This document shows, piece by piece, positions 41,578-51,162 of a stretch of 64,000 nucleotides of DNA (position 1 is its first letter; each line of letters opens with the position of its first letter). Origin of the DNA: Flavobacteriales bacterium (GTDB lineage Bacteria > Bacteroidota > Bacteroidia > Flavobacteriales_E > Vicingaceae); assembly GCA_018608405.1 (NCBI GenBank), contig JABAZP010000005.1, positions 186,001 to 250,000 of the forward strand, written 5' to 3'. A model generated the notes under the pieces. That model ran no database searches and was not told the DNA's origin. It saw only the letters and a program-made list of their open reading frames with translations. Both the position numbers and the translations under genes were made by a program.

Positions 41578-43363
41578 TTACTGTATCACAATCTTCACTT
41601 GTTGTTTTTCACGTTCACCTATTATTATTAAAAAGTAAATACCACTATCTAAATTATCTAAGTTAATTTGTTGACGGAATGCATTTTCATTTAAACGATA
41701 CGTTTTAACCAATTGCCCTGAAATACTAAACAGTTGCGCTTGATTGTTAACCGCTTTACCCATTAAAGTAACTTGCCCTTGGGTTGGGTTGGGGTAAGCC
41801 AATATGCCGTTATCTGCTTTTATTTAAGTGGCATTTTCTTTTAAAGAAGTAATGTTGCCCAAATGATATGCCGCCAAAAATGCATCATGAGATCCTCTGG
41901 TAACAAAAGTGTCTACCCCCAGAATTATTGCTGTATCTGCAATAAGGCCGCCAATGTAGAGTATGCTATCTTTAAAATGCATCGCTAGTACACCATCTTT
42001 TGTAATACCAGAAGAATATATTACATCTTCTGCTATTAATCTACCAGTTCTATCAAATGCAGCAAAGAATAAATCTTTATTTCTGCAATTATTACACTTT
42101 GTAACTGCTTCTATATAATTGTTTCCATTGGAATAAGTCATTTGAAGACTAAAATTACCTCCAATGCCAAAATAGTTTTTGCTAATGGACGCTGAGCCCA
42201 TCGTAACTGTTATATCGCCTATACTTTTTGAGGGATACATTCCCAATAACTTCCCAGTAGTATTAAATACAAAACAAGCACCTTCTTGAAAGGCGCCATT
42301 GCTACCAGTATGATTGATGGTATCAAAGGTAACGGTGCGATTAACTGCAATATTATAATGACCACTTACAATTAATTATAGAGTCTCCTTCTACATCTGC
42401 ATCTATAAACTGATCAAAAGTATTACGAGATTAAAAATTCCAAACATAATTTAGGCTGGTGTCAAAACCTAAAATTAACGCATTGTCCACATTTTCTTTA
42501 ACCAAGGTATCTGAACCAACTAGTAAGGTGTCTCCGTTGAAAAAACCTGTTATAGAAGTTCCGTTGTTGTTACTTTCGATAGAAACGGGTCGAATAATAT
42601 GAACACCTGAAGAAAATGGAAATGTTTTGAACCCTAAATAATCACTATTAAAATCAAATTTTAATTCGTGGTAACTTTGTTTTAAAGAATCACGGCCAAA
42701 TAATTTTTGATAACTAAAAGCTTGCTCCCCTCCTCCTAATATATAGCAATATAAACTATTGTTGGATAGTTGTAATTGGAATACATTCAACAAATATTCC
42801 TGTAAAAAATTCCCTATAGTATCTCCTCCAAAACTTTTGTGCCACAACACGTTACCATTGTTGTCCAGCTTTGCAATGTAACTCCCTAAGTTTAATGGGT
42901 CCATTTCCACATTATCAAACCCTTTACCTTTTCTAAAGTTTTGCGTCGTTAGTCGCCCACTAATGTAGCAATTTCCATCTTGGTCTGCTACCATGTCGTA
43001 ATAGGCATCATCGGCTCCACTACCTGCATAACGCTCCCACAGCAAGTCTCCTTGGGGATTATATTTTGCAATCCAAACATCTAGTCCACCATTGTTGGCA
43101 AGACTATCAAAGTTGGTAAAAACCCTGCTTTTAATGCGAACTCCGTTGCTGTCTCGCACATACACATCGTTCACTTGACCTGCCACGTAAATGTTGCCCC
43201 AACGATCAGTTTGTATGTCTTCCACCTTTTCGGGGTTGTTGTCTATTACATTGTCATGGTGCCGTATCCACTGAAAACCTTTGCTGGTGGTTTGGGCTGG
43301 AACAACAGCGCTTAAAAAGAACAACAGAAGATTTATTATTAGTGCTTTCAAGGTTTTATTCAT
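41578..43363 (-). pseudogene. T9SS-type cargo (beta-propeller surface protein), multiply disrupted
   Basis: The 5' frame (43363 to about 42431) has a signal peptide (LLLFFLSAVVPAQ) and propeller-like repeats (WGNIYVAGQVND, DQDGNCYISGRL, LDNNGNVLWHKSFGG). It then shifts frame near 42434, at a run of five T where four would keep WNFNLVIPFDQF in frame. A second +1 shift lies near 42373, after DADVEGDSI. The third frame continues SGHYNIAVNR... to ENAT, where a TAA stop at 41824-41826 precedes IKADNGILAYPNPTQGQ, a type A sorting domain ending GIYFLIIIG and VKIVIQ. So there are two one-base insertions and one nonsense codon. It probably is a pseudogene unless the assembly is wrong. It is a paralogue of the gene at 1-821. 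Confidence 0.85.
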
Positions 43364-43417
43364 TATGGTTTTTAGACTTATTGCTCTTATTCAAAATTAA
43401 ACCATTTGCAATTCATG

Positions 43418-43987
43418 TTAATGACTTGATTTCTCTTCAATAACTCTTAGTCCAAAATAGCCGTCGGTAAATTTTATTGAATACTGAGAGGTTCCTTCAA
43501 TTTTAGGAAAGTTATCGTCGTAGATGGTTCTTAAATATTCATCATCCAGGTATTGCCCATCTTCTAAATGAAAAATGTATTTATCATCAAACGGTTCAAA
43601 GTCAACTATTTTATATATTTCTATATAAGGTGAACTGTGCAATGTGAGATTCAAAATAAATAGTAGGACGATGCTTGTTGGTGCAAACGAAATGATATTA
43701 AATATGACGTACTCGTAAAAACTCATTGTAAATATTTTGCGGTACAACTTAATTGGAATAAAAAACCAAAGCGCAGTAGTAATTGCTAGCAAACGGAATA
43801 AACCAAAGTTCGAGATGTCTATTTTATGGATATTAACTACGAAGAAGAGCATAGAGCCAATGAAAGTTACTGCTGAAAATACAGCAAGAAAACTCATGTT
43901 GTCATCTTTTTCAACGACCAATTTCTTGTTTAAAGGAGGTGTTTCTTTTCTCCTTTCAAGATAACGTTGCCGATTTGGATTGGTCAT
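43418..43987 (-). CDS. Hypothetical membrane protein
   Basis: Protein of 189 residues that I do not recognise. A basic N-terminus (QRYLERRKETPPLNKK) is followed by three hydrophobic segments (about 32-52, 63-80 and 90-112) and a polar C-terminal domain of about 75 residues rich in Asp and Tyr (FEPFDDKYIFHLEDGQYLDDEY). The C-terminus may fold outside the membrane as a small beta domain. It overlaps the M42-like peptidase gene by 4 bp and so is probably translated with it. Confidence 0.65.
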   Translation of the reverse strand: MTNPNRQRYLERRKETPPLNKKLVVEKDDNMSFLAVFSAVTFIGSMLFFVVNIHKIDISNFGLFRLLAITTALWFFIPIKLYRKIFTMSFYEYVIFNIISFAPTSIVLLFILNLTLHSSPYIEIYKIVDFEPFDDKYIFHLEDGQYLDDEYLRTIYDDNFPKIEGTSQYSIKFTDGYFGLRVIEEKSSH

Positions 43988-44934
43988 AAATGTTTCACTA
44001 AATAACTATAAAGCTGGTGCATGGCTTCTGCATCATCTTTATGAACGCTTTCTGTTGACATGTGCACATCGTTTTCAGGTGCACCAATAAAGCACCAATC
44101 GATGGGATATGGAGATTTTTGAAGTGCATTACCATCACTTCCTCCTGCGCTTTCAACTTCTAACTGAAATTTAACACCAGAATCTTTCGCAAGTTCAATG
44201 ATCTTATCAATATAACTTCTTCTAGGTATGCCTGAGTCACGCATGGATATGGCAACTCCATTTCCATCTTTAACTCCATTGGTAACCCAGGTAATGTCTG
44301 AAATAAGCGATTGACGAATTTGATAGTTTTCGTAGAGGTATTTTGCCAAAAAACCCACACTTCCTCCGCCGACTTCTTCCCAAGCAGAAAAAGCGATGGC
44401 TCCATTTTCTAAATTTTCAGCCACTTTAAGTGCACTCCATATACCTAAACGGTCATCCAAATAGCAATTTTGAATATGAGTGTCTGTCTCAATCCAATTT
44501 GGCTTGTACGTTAGTGTCGTTCCTCGGTCAATTGGTCTTTCAAAAATAATCTTGGTTTTTACTACTTTTCGCTCATCTACTTCTTCTTCAATTTCAAAGT
44601 CTAACTTACCTTCAATTTTCCCTTGGCTATCTTCCCCTAATAGAATAGTTTTTTCCTTCGCCTTTGGGCCACCAATTTTAAGTAACTCATTTTCGTAACC
44701 AACAGAGTAGCCAACAGAGTCCATGTGCGCATATATTGCCGTTCTTGGTTTCCCAAAAATTAGAATCAGGCAGTCTTGAAACTCTTCACCATAGATCAAT
44801 TGAGGTTGAACTTTCCAATTTGATTTATTTTCATTTACATAAGCAATTAAATAGTCTCTAACTGCTAGTTCGCTTCCTGAGGGGGCATGAATGGAGCACA
44901 ATGTTTGAAGTAAATCTTGGTCTTTTTTAATCAT
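43984..44934 (-). CDS. M42/M20-like zinc aminopeptidase
   Basis: Protein of 316 residues, cytoplasmic. Two-metal motifs: IYAHMDSVGYSVGY (His and Asp), CYLDDRLGIWSALK (bridging Asp), SAWEEVGGGSVGF (Glu pair) and the terminal VHMSTESVHKDD. It starts LCSIHAPSGSELAVRDYL, the normal M42 beginning. It is a distant paralogue of the enzyme at 18206-19306 and is somewhat shorter. It shares a 4-bp overlap with the downstream membrane protein gene, and upstream it is insulated from dnaN by a terminator. Confidence 0.85.
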   Translation of the reverse strand: MIKKDQDLLQTLCSIHAPSGSELAVRDYLIAYVNENKSNWKVQPQLIYGEEFQDCLILIFGKPRTAIYAHMDSVGYSVGYENELLKIGGPKAKEKTILLGEDSQGKIEGKLDFEIEEEVDERKVVKTKIIFERPIDRGTTLTYKPNWIETDTHIQNCYLDDRLGIWSALKVAENLENGAIAFSAWEEVGGGSVGFLAKYLYENYQIRQSLISDITWVTNGVKDGNGVAISMRDSGIPRRSYIDKIIELAKDSGVKFQLEVESAGGSDGNALQKSPYPIDWCFIGAPENDVHMSTESVHKDDAEAMHQLYSYLVKHL

Positions 44935-44952
44935 GGAGTAAAGATAGGGCTT

Positions 44953-44990
44953 TCACAAAAAAAGCCCATCTCGTTGGTACGAAATGGGCT
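44953..44990 (-). terminator. Intrinsic terminator of dnaN
   Basis: AGCCCAT (44963-44969) pairs with ATGGGCT (44984-44990), followed on the minus strand by seven T. It lies 20 bp past the dnaN stop. Confidence 0.88.
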
Positions 44991-45009
44991 TCAGAATAAT
45001 TTAATATGG

Positions 45010-46131
45010 TTATGAATTTAACATCACCGGCATCACAAGCATTAAGACTTGTTCGTTTTCATCATTGCCAGTGGCAGGAGTTAAAATTCCGGCTCTATTT
45101 GGTGCCGACATTTCAATATTCACTTCATCAGTATCTAAGTTGCTCAACATTTCAATTAAGAACCTTGAGTTAAAGCCAATTTCCATATCTTCTCCATTGA
45201 AAGAGCACTTTAAACGTTCTTTTGCTTCATTATCGAAGTCTACGTCTTCAGCAGATATTTGCAATTCGCTGCCGCTCATTTTTAACCTTACTTGGTGTGT
45301 TGTTTTGCTAGAGAAAATACTTACCCTTTTGATTGAGCTTAGCAAAGACATTCTTTCAATGGTTAACTTGTTCGGATTCTCTTTAGGGATTACCGCCTCG
45401 TAATTCGGATATTTTCCATCAATTAACCTACAGATCAATTTTGTATCTTCAAAGGCAAAAGATGCATTGGTTTCATTAAACTCAACCTTCACCTCTTCTT
45501 CCACAGAACTCAAAATATTCTTTAACAGGTTTAGTGGCTTTTTCGGCATAATAAAGCTAGCTGTTTTGGAAGCTTTTGCATCCGTTCTTCTATACTTTAC
45601 TAATTTGTGCGCGTCGGTTGCTACAAAGGTTAAGTCTTCTTTTGACAGTTGAAAGAAGACACTTGACATAACTGGTCGTAAGTCATCGTTACCACTTGCA
45701 AAAATTGTTTTGTCAATGGCGTTAAACAATAACTCTCCGGCAACTTTAAGGTTGGTTGGCGATTCTACCTCAGGAGTTTTAGGGAACTCTCCTCCATCTT
45801 GACCTGGTAATTTGTACTTACCATAATCAGACTTAATCTCTATCGACTTTTTTTCTAAATCTATTGTAAATGTAAGTGGTTGGTCTGGCAATGATTTTAA
45901 AGTGTCTAGAAGCAGCTTTGCAGGAATTGCAATGATTCCTTCTTCTTTGCAATCAACAGTGATTTTAGTTACCATGGTTGTCTCCAAATCGGAAGCCGTA
46001 ACTTGAATTAGATTTTCACTAATTTCAAATAGAAAGTGGTCTAAAATAGGGAGTGAATTGTTGCCATTTAAAACACCACTAATGTTCTGTAACTGTTTGA
46101 GTAATGAGCTACTCGATACTAAAAATTTCAT
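45010..46131 (-). CDS. dnaN: DNA polymerase III sliding clamp (beta subunit)
   Basis: Ring-forming processivity factor of 373 residues with three topologically equal domains. MKFLVSSSSLLKQLQNISGVL is the usual N-terminus. FVATDAHKLVKYRR in the second domain and LMLVMPVMLNS at the C-terminus complete the hydrophobic partner pocket. It is transcribed from its own TAAATTTG promoter and ends at a strong terminator. The neighbours gldF, gldG and DUF4340 upstream are a conserved Flavobacterial arrangement, with dnaA not nearby. Confidence 0.97.
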   Translation of the reverse strand: MKFLVSSSSLLKQLQNISGVLNGNNSLPILDHFLFEISENLIQVTASDLETTMVTKITVDCKEEGIIAIPAKLLLDTLKSLPDQPLTFTIDLEKKSIEIKSDYGKYKLPGQDGGEFPKTPEVESPTNLKVAGELLFNAIDKTIFASGNDDLRPVMSSVFFQLSKEDLTFVATDAHKLVKYRRTDAKASKTASFIMPKKPLNLLKNILSSVEEEVKVEFNETNASFAFEDTKLICRLIDGKYPNYEAVIPKENPNKLTIERMSLLSSIKRVSIFSSKTTHQVRLKMSGSELQISAEDVDFDNEAKERLKCSFNGEDMEIGFNSRFLIEMLSNLDTDEVNIEMSAPNRAGILTPATGNDENEQVLMLVMPVMLNS

Positions 46132-46156
46132 ACTGTCTGTCTTTATCTATTGCAAA

Positions 46157-46164
46157 CAAATTTA
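46157..46164 (-). promoter_or_regulatory. -7 element (TAAATTTG) of dnaN
   Basis: Perfect TAnnTTTG on the minus strand in the 69-bp gap after the DUF4340 gene, 25 bp before the dnaN ATG. Confidence 0.65.
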
Positions 46165-46200
46165 TAGCTTTTGCAAGGGTGAAATTGAACTTTGTTGTAT

Positions 46201-47241
46201 TTACTTTTCAACAGTTGTTAATGACGCTAAGTCGCTCAAACTAGGAACCAATTTATCGAAGGTCAAATTCTGTACGACAGGGTTTACATCAGAGCCTAGA
46301 TGGCTTGTAAAAATGTACATGCGTTCAGGGTGATAATCTATTTCTTTTCCTCCCAATGTAGAGCCTTCTTTAACCGGCATGTTGTAGCTTTTAATGAGGT
46401 ATTCTTTACCGTCATTCATTCTCACCTTTACCTTGTGTCTTGGTAAGGCGGAATAGATAGAATCGATAACATCTGTCTTCGTTTTTTGATCAATATACTC
46501 GTAGTATACAGCTGCGAACTCTTTTAAATATGGCACCGCAACCTGTGGAGATAACTCCGCAGTATTATTTGCATTAAGATTGGTGACCTTGAATTTACCC
46601 AATGCATATTGTTCAATCTTAAAAGAGACTGCGGTATCATAGCCATGAATTACTTCGACGCTTTTAATTTCTTTGGGATTGCATTTCATGACAACTCGAT
46701 CTTTCCAGAGTGTTGGATCCATAAAAAATCGAGTACCAAGGTAACCCCTTTCCATTATCAAATGGGTAATGTATGGTTTTGAAGATTTTTTACCATCTTT
46801 TTCAAGCAACATATAAGTTCCCAAGCGGCTAACTGTTGGGTCTCCAATGTACCAGGTCTTTTCAGGTTTATTACTGTCTGTATAAAACTCAACCTTGATA
46901 GATCTTGTTGCCAAACTTTTTATGGTATGTTCCATCTGGTCTTGCGCAACTACGCCGCTCACTTTAATGTCTGAAAGGGTTTTTAAGATTAAATCAATTC
47001 CATCCTTTCTAGCTCCAAACTTATTGTTTACAGTCCAGTCTGATTCATTCACTCTGGTTAGTAAAATGCTTTCTCCATTCGCTTTGCTTAAGAAAATTTT
47101 TGATACAGCGGCTGTGTCTTCGATTGAAAAATCCTTATAATCTTCCGTATTTTTAGAGGAGAATCCGTTGTTTTTATTCAAAAGAAAGTAGGCGCCAACC
47201 CCTACAATTACGAGAATAATTAATCCAATTAAGTTTTTCAT
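46201..47241 (-). CDS. DUF4340 domain protein linked to GldG
   Basis: Protein of 346 residues with one N-terminal membrane anchor (LIGLIILVIVGVGAYFLL). The large outside-facing domain has the DUF4340 pattern: SKIFLSKANGESILLTR, NESDWTVNNKFGARKD, LKTLSDIKVSGVVAQ and repeated WYIGDPT/THLIM segments. DUF4340 proteins commonly follow ABC-type gliding transport genes, as here: the ATG directly abuts the gldG stop. I infer a periplasmic partner of GldF/GldG. No enzymatic motif is seen. Confidence 0.85.
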   Translation of the reverse strand: MKNLIGLIILVIVGVGAYFLLNKNNGFSSKNTEDYKDFSIEDTAAVSKIFLSKANGESILLTRVNESDWTVNNKFGARKDGIDLILKTLSDIKVSGVVAQDQMEHTIKSLATRSIKVEFYTDSNKPEKTWYIGDPTVSRLGTYMLLEKDGKKSSKPYITHLIMERGYLGTRFFMDPTLWKDRVVMKCNPKEIKSVEVIHGYDTAVSFKIEQYALGKFKVTNLNANNTAELSPQVAVPYLKEFAAVYYEYIDQKTKTDVIDSIYSALPRHKVKVRMNDGKEYLIKSYNMPVKEGSTLGGKEIDYHPERMYIFTSHLGSDVNPVVQNLTFDKLVPSLSDLASLTTVEK

Positions 47242-48987
47242 TTAGTTTCTGGTGTATTTCTTCTTTCGTATGGTGTGTAGTATTAATCCAATTAGAATGG
47301 TTAGTACTATCGGAGCTAATGTTGTAATTAGTTGAATTTGAATTCGGTTTTCTTTAATTTCTTGAGTGTCGAGCAACCGTATTTTGAAGCTCTTATTGTT
47401 AGACAAGATTAAACCACTTTCGTCTACCATGTAATTTAGAGCATTAAGGAAAAAGCTTTTATTGCCATAGACCTGTTTGGTGTATTTATCAAACCCCAAT
47501 GCAAAGAATTGATTGCTCTGCTCATCAAATTCATTCTTAATTAGATCACCATCAGAGATGAATAATTGCTGCGTTGAATCGCTTTTTTCTTTGAATTTTA
47601 TTTGTTTAGACTGAGTTATGTTTGGAGTTAACCTGTTTTTGTAGACTGATTCAAAATTGCCTTCCACGAGCACAGCTACAGGAATATTTTTCTTGTTGTA
47701 TTGCTGAACTGGAGGCTCGAAGCTCAGCATGTTTAAGCTAACTCTGGTTGGAGACTTTACAATTTTTGTAGTTTCTGAGGTTGAAAGTAGTACCGTCTTT
47801 TTTAGGTCGCTCTTACCAACTAAATCAATACTCCCCATGAACTCACCTTTAACAACGTCTAAGTTTTTATTGACCGGGTGGTCATTGTTGCTGAACAAGA
47901 AAGGAAAGTAAGGCCAAGGGAATAGTTTTGTTTTAACTTGATTTCCATATTGTCCATTCACCACAGGTATTGGCGCAGAACGCAAATCCATGACCAAGTC
48001 TTTATTGAATCGAACTCCATAGTTAAAAAGTTGGTCGTCTAAATTCAAGTTTTTTGAAGTGGCTAAAATGGTGTTGTTGTTATATTGTGCGTCAAGGCTA
48101 TCCATGTCAGCAAAGACTTGATCAATAAGCCAAATTACTTTACCACCATACATGATGTACTGGTCGATAATAAATTTATCTTTTTCGTTAAAGCTTGAAT
48201 CTGGAGCAGCAATTACAATCGCATCGAATCGTTTTTGTACAATAGCATTTGTACTATCTTGGTTGGTGTAAATACGCTCTTGTAAGCTATTGACATTGCC
48301 ATTTATGGCTACTCTTTCGACATTATAATATTCACGAAGCGAGCCCATAATGTCAGCTGTTTCGTATTTATTGAGTTCTCCATGACCTTCTACAAAGGCA
48401 ATGCTCTGAACTGAAGGTGTTGAAGCTTTTTTAATACCGAAAGCCAATTCATATTCTAAACTTTCTATGGATTGATTTAAAATCAACTCTGGCTGACCTC
48501 CAAATTGACTCTTCAATAGCTGAACGGCAATTTGCACTTCGCCGTAACTAATAATGGCGCCCGGCCAAACAATTTTTTGCGAAACTCCGTCTTCCCCTTT
48601 GATGTTTAAATCTGTTGGTCGTAGCCCCTTTTTGTATAGGTTTCTGTACGTTTCTTCTCGCTCCTTTTTATCAATTGCAGCTGAAGGGTTAATGAATTCA
48701 AAATCGACTTTGCCGTTAGAATAAGCTTGAAACTCATCTAACATTTCTTTGGTTTCATTTCGTAACCGTTTAAAGGAGGCAGGGAAATCACCTTCCAAAT
48801 AAACCGTTATGTAAACGTCGTTCTCCAAACTTTCAACCAGCTGTTTCGTTGGTTCTGAAATGGAATAACGGTTCTCTGTGGTTAAATCAAAGCGCTGGAA
48901 CGCAACGGAGCTAATGATATTTAGCAGCAGCAAAATGCCAAGCCCAATAAAAAAACCAATAATATCTTTTGTGCGCGTCTTATTCAT
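47242..48987 (-). CDS. gldG: Gliding motility-associated protein GldG
   Basis: Protein of 581 residues, predicted membrane component of the GldA-GldF-GldG ABC transporter needed for gliding in F. johnsoniae. A membrane helix at about 10-28 (DIIGFFIGLGILLLLNII), a long periplasmic ABC-type domain (DUF4350-like, with QRFDLTTENRYSISEPTKQL and FDAIVIAAPDSSF) and a C-terminal helix (LITTLAPIVLTILIGLIL) are present. The ATG at 48985-48987 overlaps the gldF stop as TAATG and is preferred over a TTG two codons upstream. Confidence 0.93.
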   Translation of the reverse strand: MNKTRTKDIIGFFIGLGILLLLNIISSVAFQRFDLTTENRYSISEPTKQLVESLENDVYITVYLEGDFPASFKRLRNETKEMLDEFQAYSNGKVDFEFINPSAAIDKKEREETYRNLYKKGLRPTDLNIKGEDGVSQKIVWPGAIISYGEVQIAVQLLKSQFGGQPELILNQSIESLEYELAFGIKKASTPSVQSIAFVEGHGELNKYETADIMGSLREYYNVERVAINGNVNSLQERIYTNQDSTNAIVQKRFDAIVIAAPDSSFNEKDKFIIDQYIMYGGKVIWLIDQVFADMDSLDAQYNNNTILATSKNLNLDDQLFNYGVRFNKDLVMDLRSAPIPVVNGQYGNQVKTKLFPWPYFPFLFSNNDHPVNKNLDVVKGEFMGSIDLVGKSDLKKTVLLSTSETTKIVKSPTRVSLNMLSFEPPVQQYNKKNIPVAVLVEGNFESVYKNRLTPNITQSKQIKFKEKSDSTQQLFISDGDLIKNEFDEQSNQFFALGFDKYTKQVYGNKSFFLNALNYMVDESGLILSNNKSFKIRLLDTQEIKENRIQIQLITTLAPIVLTILIGLILHTIRKKKYTRN

Positions 48988-49718
48988 TACCAATTTCTAG
49001 AGCTTAGTTTTAATTTGGTTAACATAAAGAAAAATGCAATAACCGAAAGGAAATAAAGTGCATCCCGACTATCAATAACCCCTCTACTCATTGAACCGTA
49101 ATGTTCACTAATTCCCAGCTTCTGAACGAAAAGGTCAAAACTTCCAAAAAGAGCTAAAGAGCTTATAAAGTCAAATCCGATATACGTGAAAAAACTCAAA
49201 AAAACTGCGATTATAAATGAAATTACCTGATTGTTAGAGAGTGACGATGAAAACAATCCAATGGCGACAAAGCCTGAAGCCAAGAAAAGTAATCCGAGAT
49301 AAGATCCCCAAGTTCCGCCTTGATCTAAATTACCCTCTGGCGCACCAAGCTGGTACACCACAACATAGTATATTAAAGTAGGAAGAAGGGAGAAAAGTAC
49401 GAGTAGAACTCCGGCTAGGTATTTTGCACCAATAATTTGCAAATCTGTTAAAGGTTTGGTGAGGAGTAGTTCAATGGTTCCTGTTTTGTTTTCGTCAGCG
49501 AATAGACGCATGGTAATGGAAGGGATTAAAAACATGAAAACCCAAGGAGCTAGGCTAAATAGAGGCCCTAATGTGGCGTACTCGTTATCTAGAACATTAT
49601 AATCACTTGGAAATACCCACATGATTAGGCTCATAATTGTAAGAAAAACAATGATGACAATGTATCCTATTAGGGATCCTAAAAACGACTGAATTTCTTT
49701 CTTTAACAGGCTGAACAT
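48987..49718 (-). CDS. gldF: Gliding motility ABC transporter permease GldF
   Basis: ABC-2 type permease of 243 residues with six predicted membrane helices. The start LLKKEIQSFLGSLIGYIVIIVFL and the block MRLFADENKTGTIELLLTKPLTDLQII are typical of GldF. It works with GldG (TAATG overlap) and the ATPase GldA, which is not in this window. It is divergent from lysC with a 133-bp gap to the lysC ATG. Confidence 0.94.
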   Translation of the reverse strand: MFSLLKKEIQSFLGSLIGYIVIIVFLTIMSLIMWVFPSDYNVLDNEYATLGPLFSLAPWVFMFLIPSITMRLFADENKTGTIELLLTKPLTDLQIIGAKYLAGVLLVLFSLLPTLIYYVVVYQLGAPEGNLDQGGTWGSYLGLLFLASGFVAIGLFSSSLSNNQVISFIIAVFLSFFTYIGFDFISSLALFGSFDLFVQKLGISEHYGSMSRGVIDSRDALYFLSVIAFFFMLTKLKLSSRNW

Positions 49719-49825
49719 ATGCGCTGAAGTTTAAAGGACAAACTTAACAAAAAGGTGTGCTAAATGGAAGTTTCATAAAAAGTCCCGCAGTTAAAAAATG
49801 TAAATTATTAAATACTTAAAACAGT

Positions 49826-49833
49826 TACCTTTG
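49826..49833 (+). promoter_or_regulatory. -7 element (TACCTTTG) of lysC-lysA
   Basis: Perfect TAnnTTTG, 18 bp before the ATG at 49852. It covers the codons of a longer frame that starts at 49831 and so supports the later start. The upstream 100 bp contain no lysine riboswitch-like structure that I can see. Confidence 0.65.
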
Positions 49834-49851
49834 TGTGCTAAAAATTTTTGT

Positions 49852-51162
49852 ATGATAGTTCTCAAATTCGGGGGTACTTCTGTAGGTTCTGCTGATCGAA
49901 TAAAAAAGGTGGCAACTCTAATCTCTAGCGGAGAAAAAAAAGTTGTTGTGTTGTCTGCTATGTCGGGTACGACAAATTCCTTAGTGCAAATAGCAAATTA
50001 TCTTTTTGAGAAAAAGAACGAGCTGGCTGCTCAGCTTATTGAAGGTTTACGCACGCAATACCACGGTGTGGTAGAGGAACTGTTTGCAAAAGATGACTCT
50101 AAGCTGTTGATGAAAGAGTTGATTAAGTCGCATTTTGACTTTTTACAAGGGTTTACTCAAGACTCGTTCACCATACATGAGGAGAAGGCGGTGCTTGCTC
50201 AGGGAGAATTAATTTCTACTGCGTTGTTACATTATTACTTAAAGGAACAAGGTATTTCCTCCTGCTTATTACCAGCGCTTCAATTTATGAGAATTGATAA
50301 AGATTTAGAGCCTGATCATTACTACATCAAAGAGAACTTAAACCGTTTAATTAAAGAAAATAAAGGCGAGCAGCTTTTTATTACACAGGGGTTTATTTGC
50401 AGAAACGCTTATGGAGAAATTGACAATTTAAAGAGAGGAGGGTCGGATTACACGGCTTCTTTAGTAGGAGTTGCCACAAAGGCCGAAGAAGTACAAATAT
50501 GGACTGATATTGATGGAATGCACAACAATGACCCACGAGTTGTTGAGAAAACGAGCCCTATAAAGCAGTTGTCATTTGATGAAGCCGCTGAGCTAGCTTA
50601 CTTCGGCGCAAAGATCTTGCACCCTTCAAGTATAGTTCCTGCAAAGCAAGCGAACATCCCAGTGCGTTTAAAGAGCACCTTGTCGTCGGGTTCTTTGGGT
50701 ACGTTAATAACTGAGAATATAGAAGGAGGAGGAGTGAAGGCAATAGCTGCTAAAGATGGGATTAGTGCCATAAAAATAAACTCAGGTAGAATGTTGCTGG
50801 CGTATGGTTTTTTGCGAAGGGTGTTCGAAATTTTCGAGCTTTACAAAACACCTATAGACATGATTACAACTTCGGAAGTAGCCGTTTCTGTTACCGTTGA
50901 TGATGCAAGTCAGCTTGATAGTATTAAAAAAGAGTTGATGAAATATGGCGCAGTTGAGGTAGATGCTGACCAAACAATTGTATGTGTTGTTGGTGATTTT
51001 ATTAAAAATGAAAAAGGAATTGCAGCTGATATATTAGATAAACTTCGAGACATACCGATTCGTATGATTTCGTATGGTGGTAGTAATCATAACATCTCAT
51101 TTTTAATTAGCACCAGTGATAAAGAAAGAGCATTGAAAAGTCTAAATCAGTTGTTCGTATGA
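49852..51162 (+). CDS. lysC: Aspartate kinase
   Basis: Phosphorylates aspartate, the first step to lysine, threonine and methionine. Protein of 436 residues, monofunctional. MIVLKFGGTSVGSADR at the start, RGGSDYTASLVG, and QIWTDIDGMHNNDPR are kinase-domain signatures. Two ACT domains (about 300-436) likely give feedback control by lysine. The start at 49852 is preferred because KFGGTSVGS normally lies within a few residues of the N-terminus and the promoter lies upstream. The stop overlaps lysA by 4 bp. Confidence 0.96.
   Translation: MIVLKFGGTSVGSADRIKKVATLISSGEKKVVVLSAMSGTTNSLVQIANYLFEKKNELAAQLIEGLRTQYHGVVEELFAKDDSKLLMKELIKSHFDFLQGFTQDSFTIHEEKAVLAQGELISTALLHYYLKEQGISSCLLPALQFMRIDKDLEPDHYYIKENLNRLIKENKGEQLFITQGFICRNAYGEIDNLKRGGSDYTASLVGVATKAEEVQIWTDIDGMHNNDPRVVEKTSPIKQLSFDEAAELAYFGAKILHPSSIVPAKQANIPVRLKSTLSSGSLGTLITENIEGGGVKAIAAKDGISAIKINSGRMLLAYGFLRRVFEIFELYKTPIDMITTSEVAVSVTVDDASQLDSIKKELMKYGAVEVDADQTIVCVVGDFIKNEKGIAADILDKLRDIPIRMISYGGSNHNISFLISTSDKERALKSLNQLFV

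Noticed and set aside
135-41826. TAA recoded as an amino acid in T9SS genes
   Set aside because: TAA is the normal stop for many intact genes here, and the same genes also carry frameshifts, so decay or error is simpler.
41578-43987. Mobile element near the broken T9SS gene
   Set aside because: No transposase, integrase or terminal inverted repeats with target duplication were seen; only short palindromic repeats are present.
49719-49851. Lysine riboswitch before lysC
   Set aside because: The leader after the TACCTTTG promoter is only about 18 nt, and no paired structure was seen upstream.
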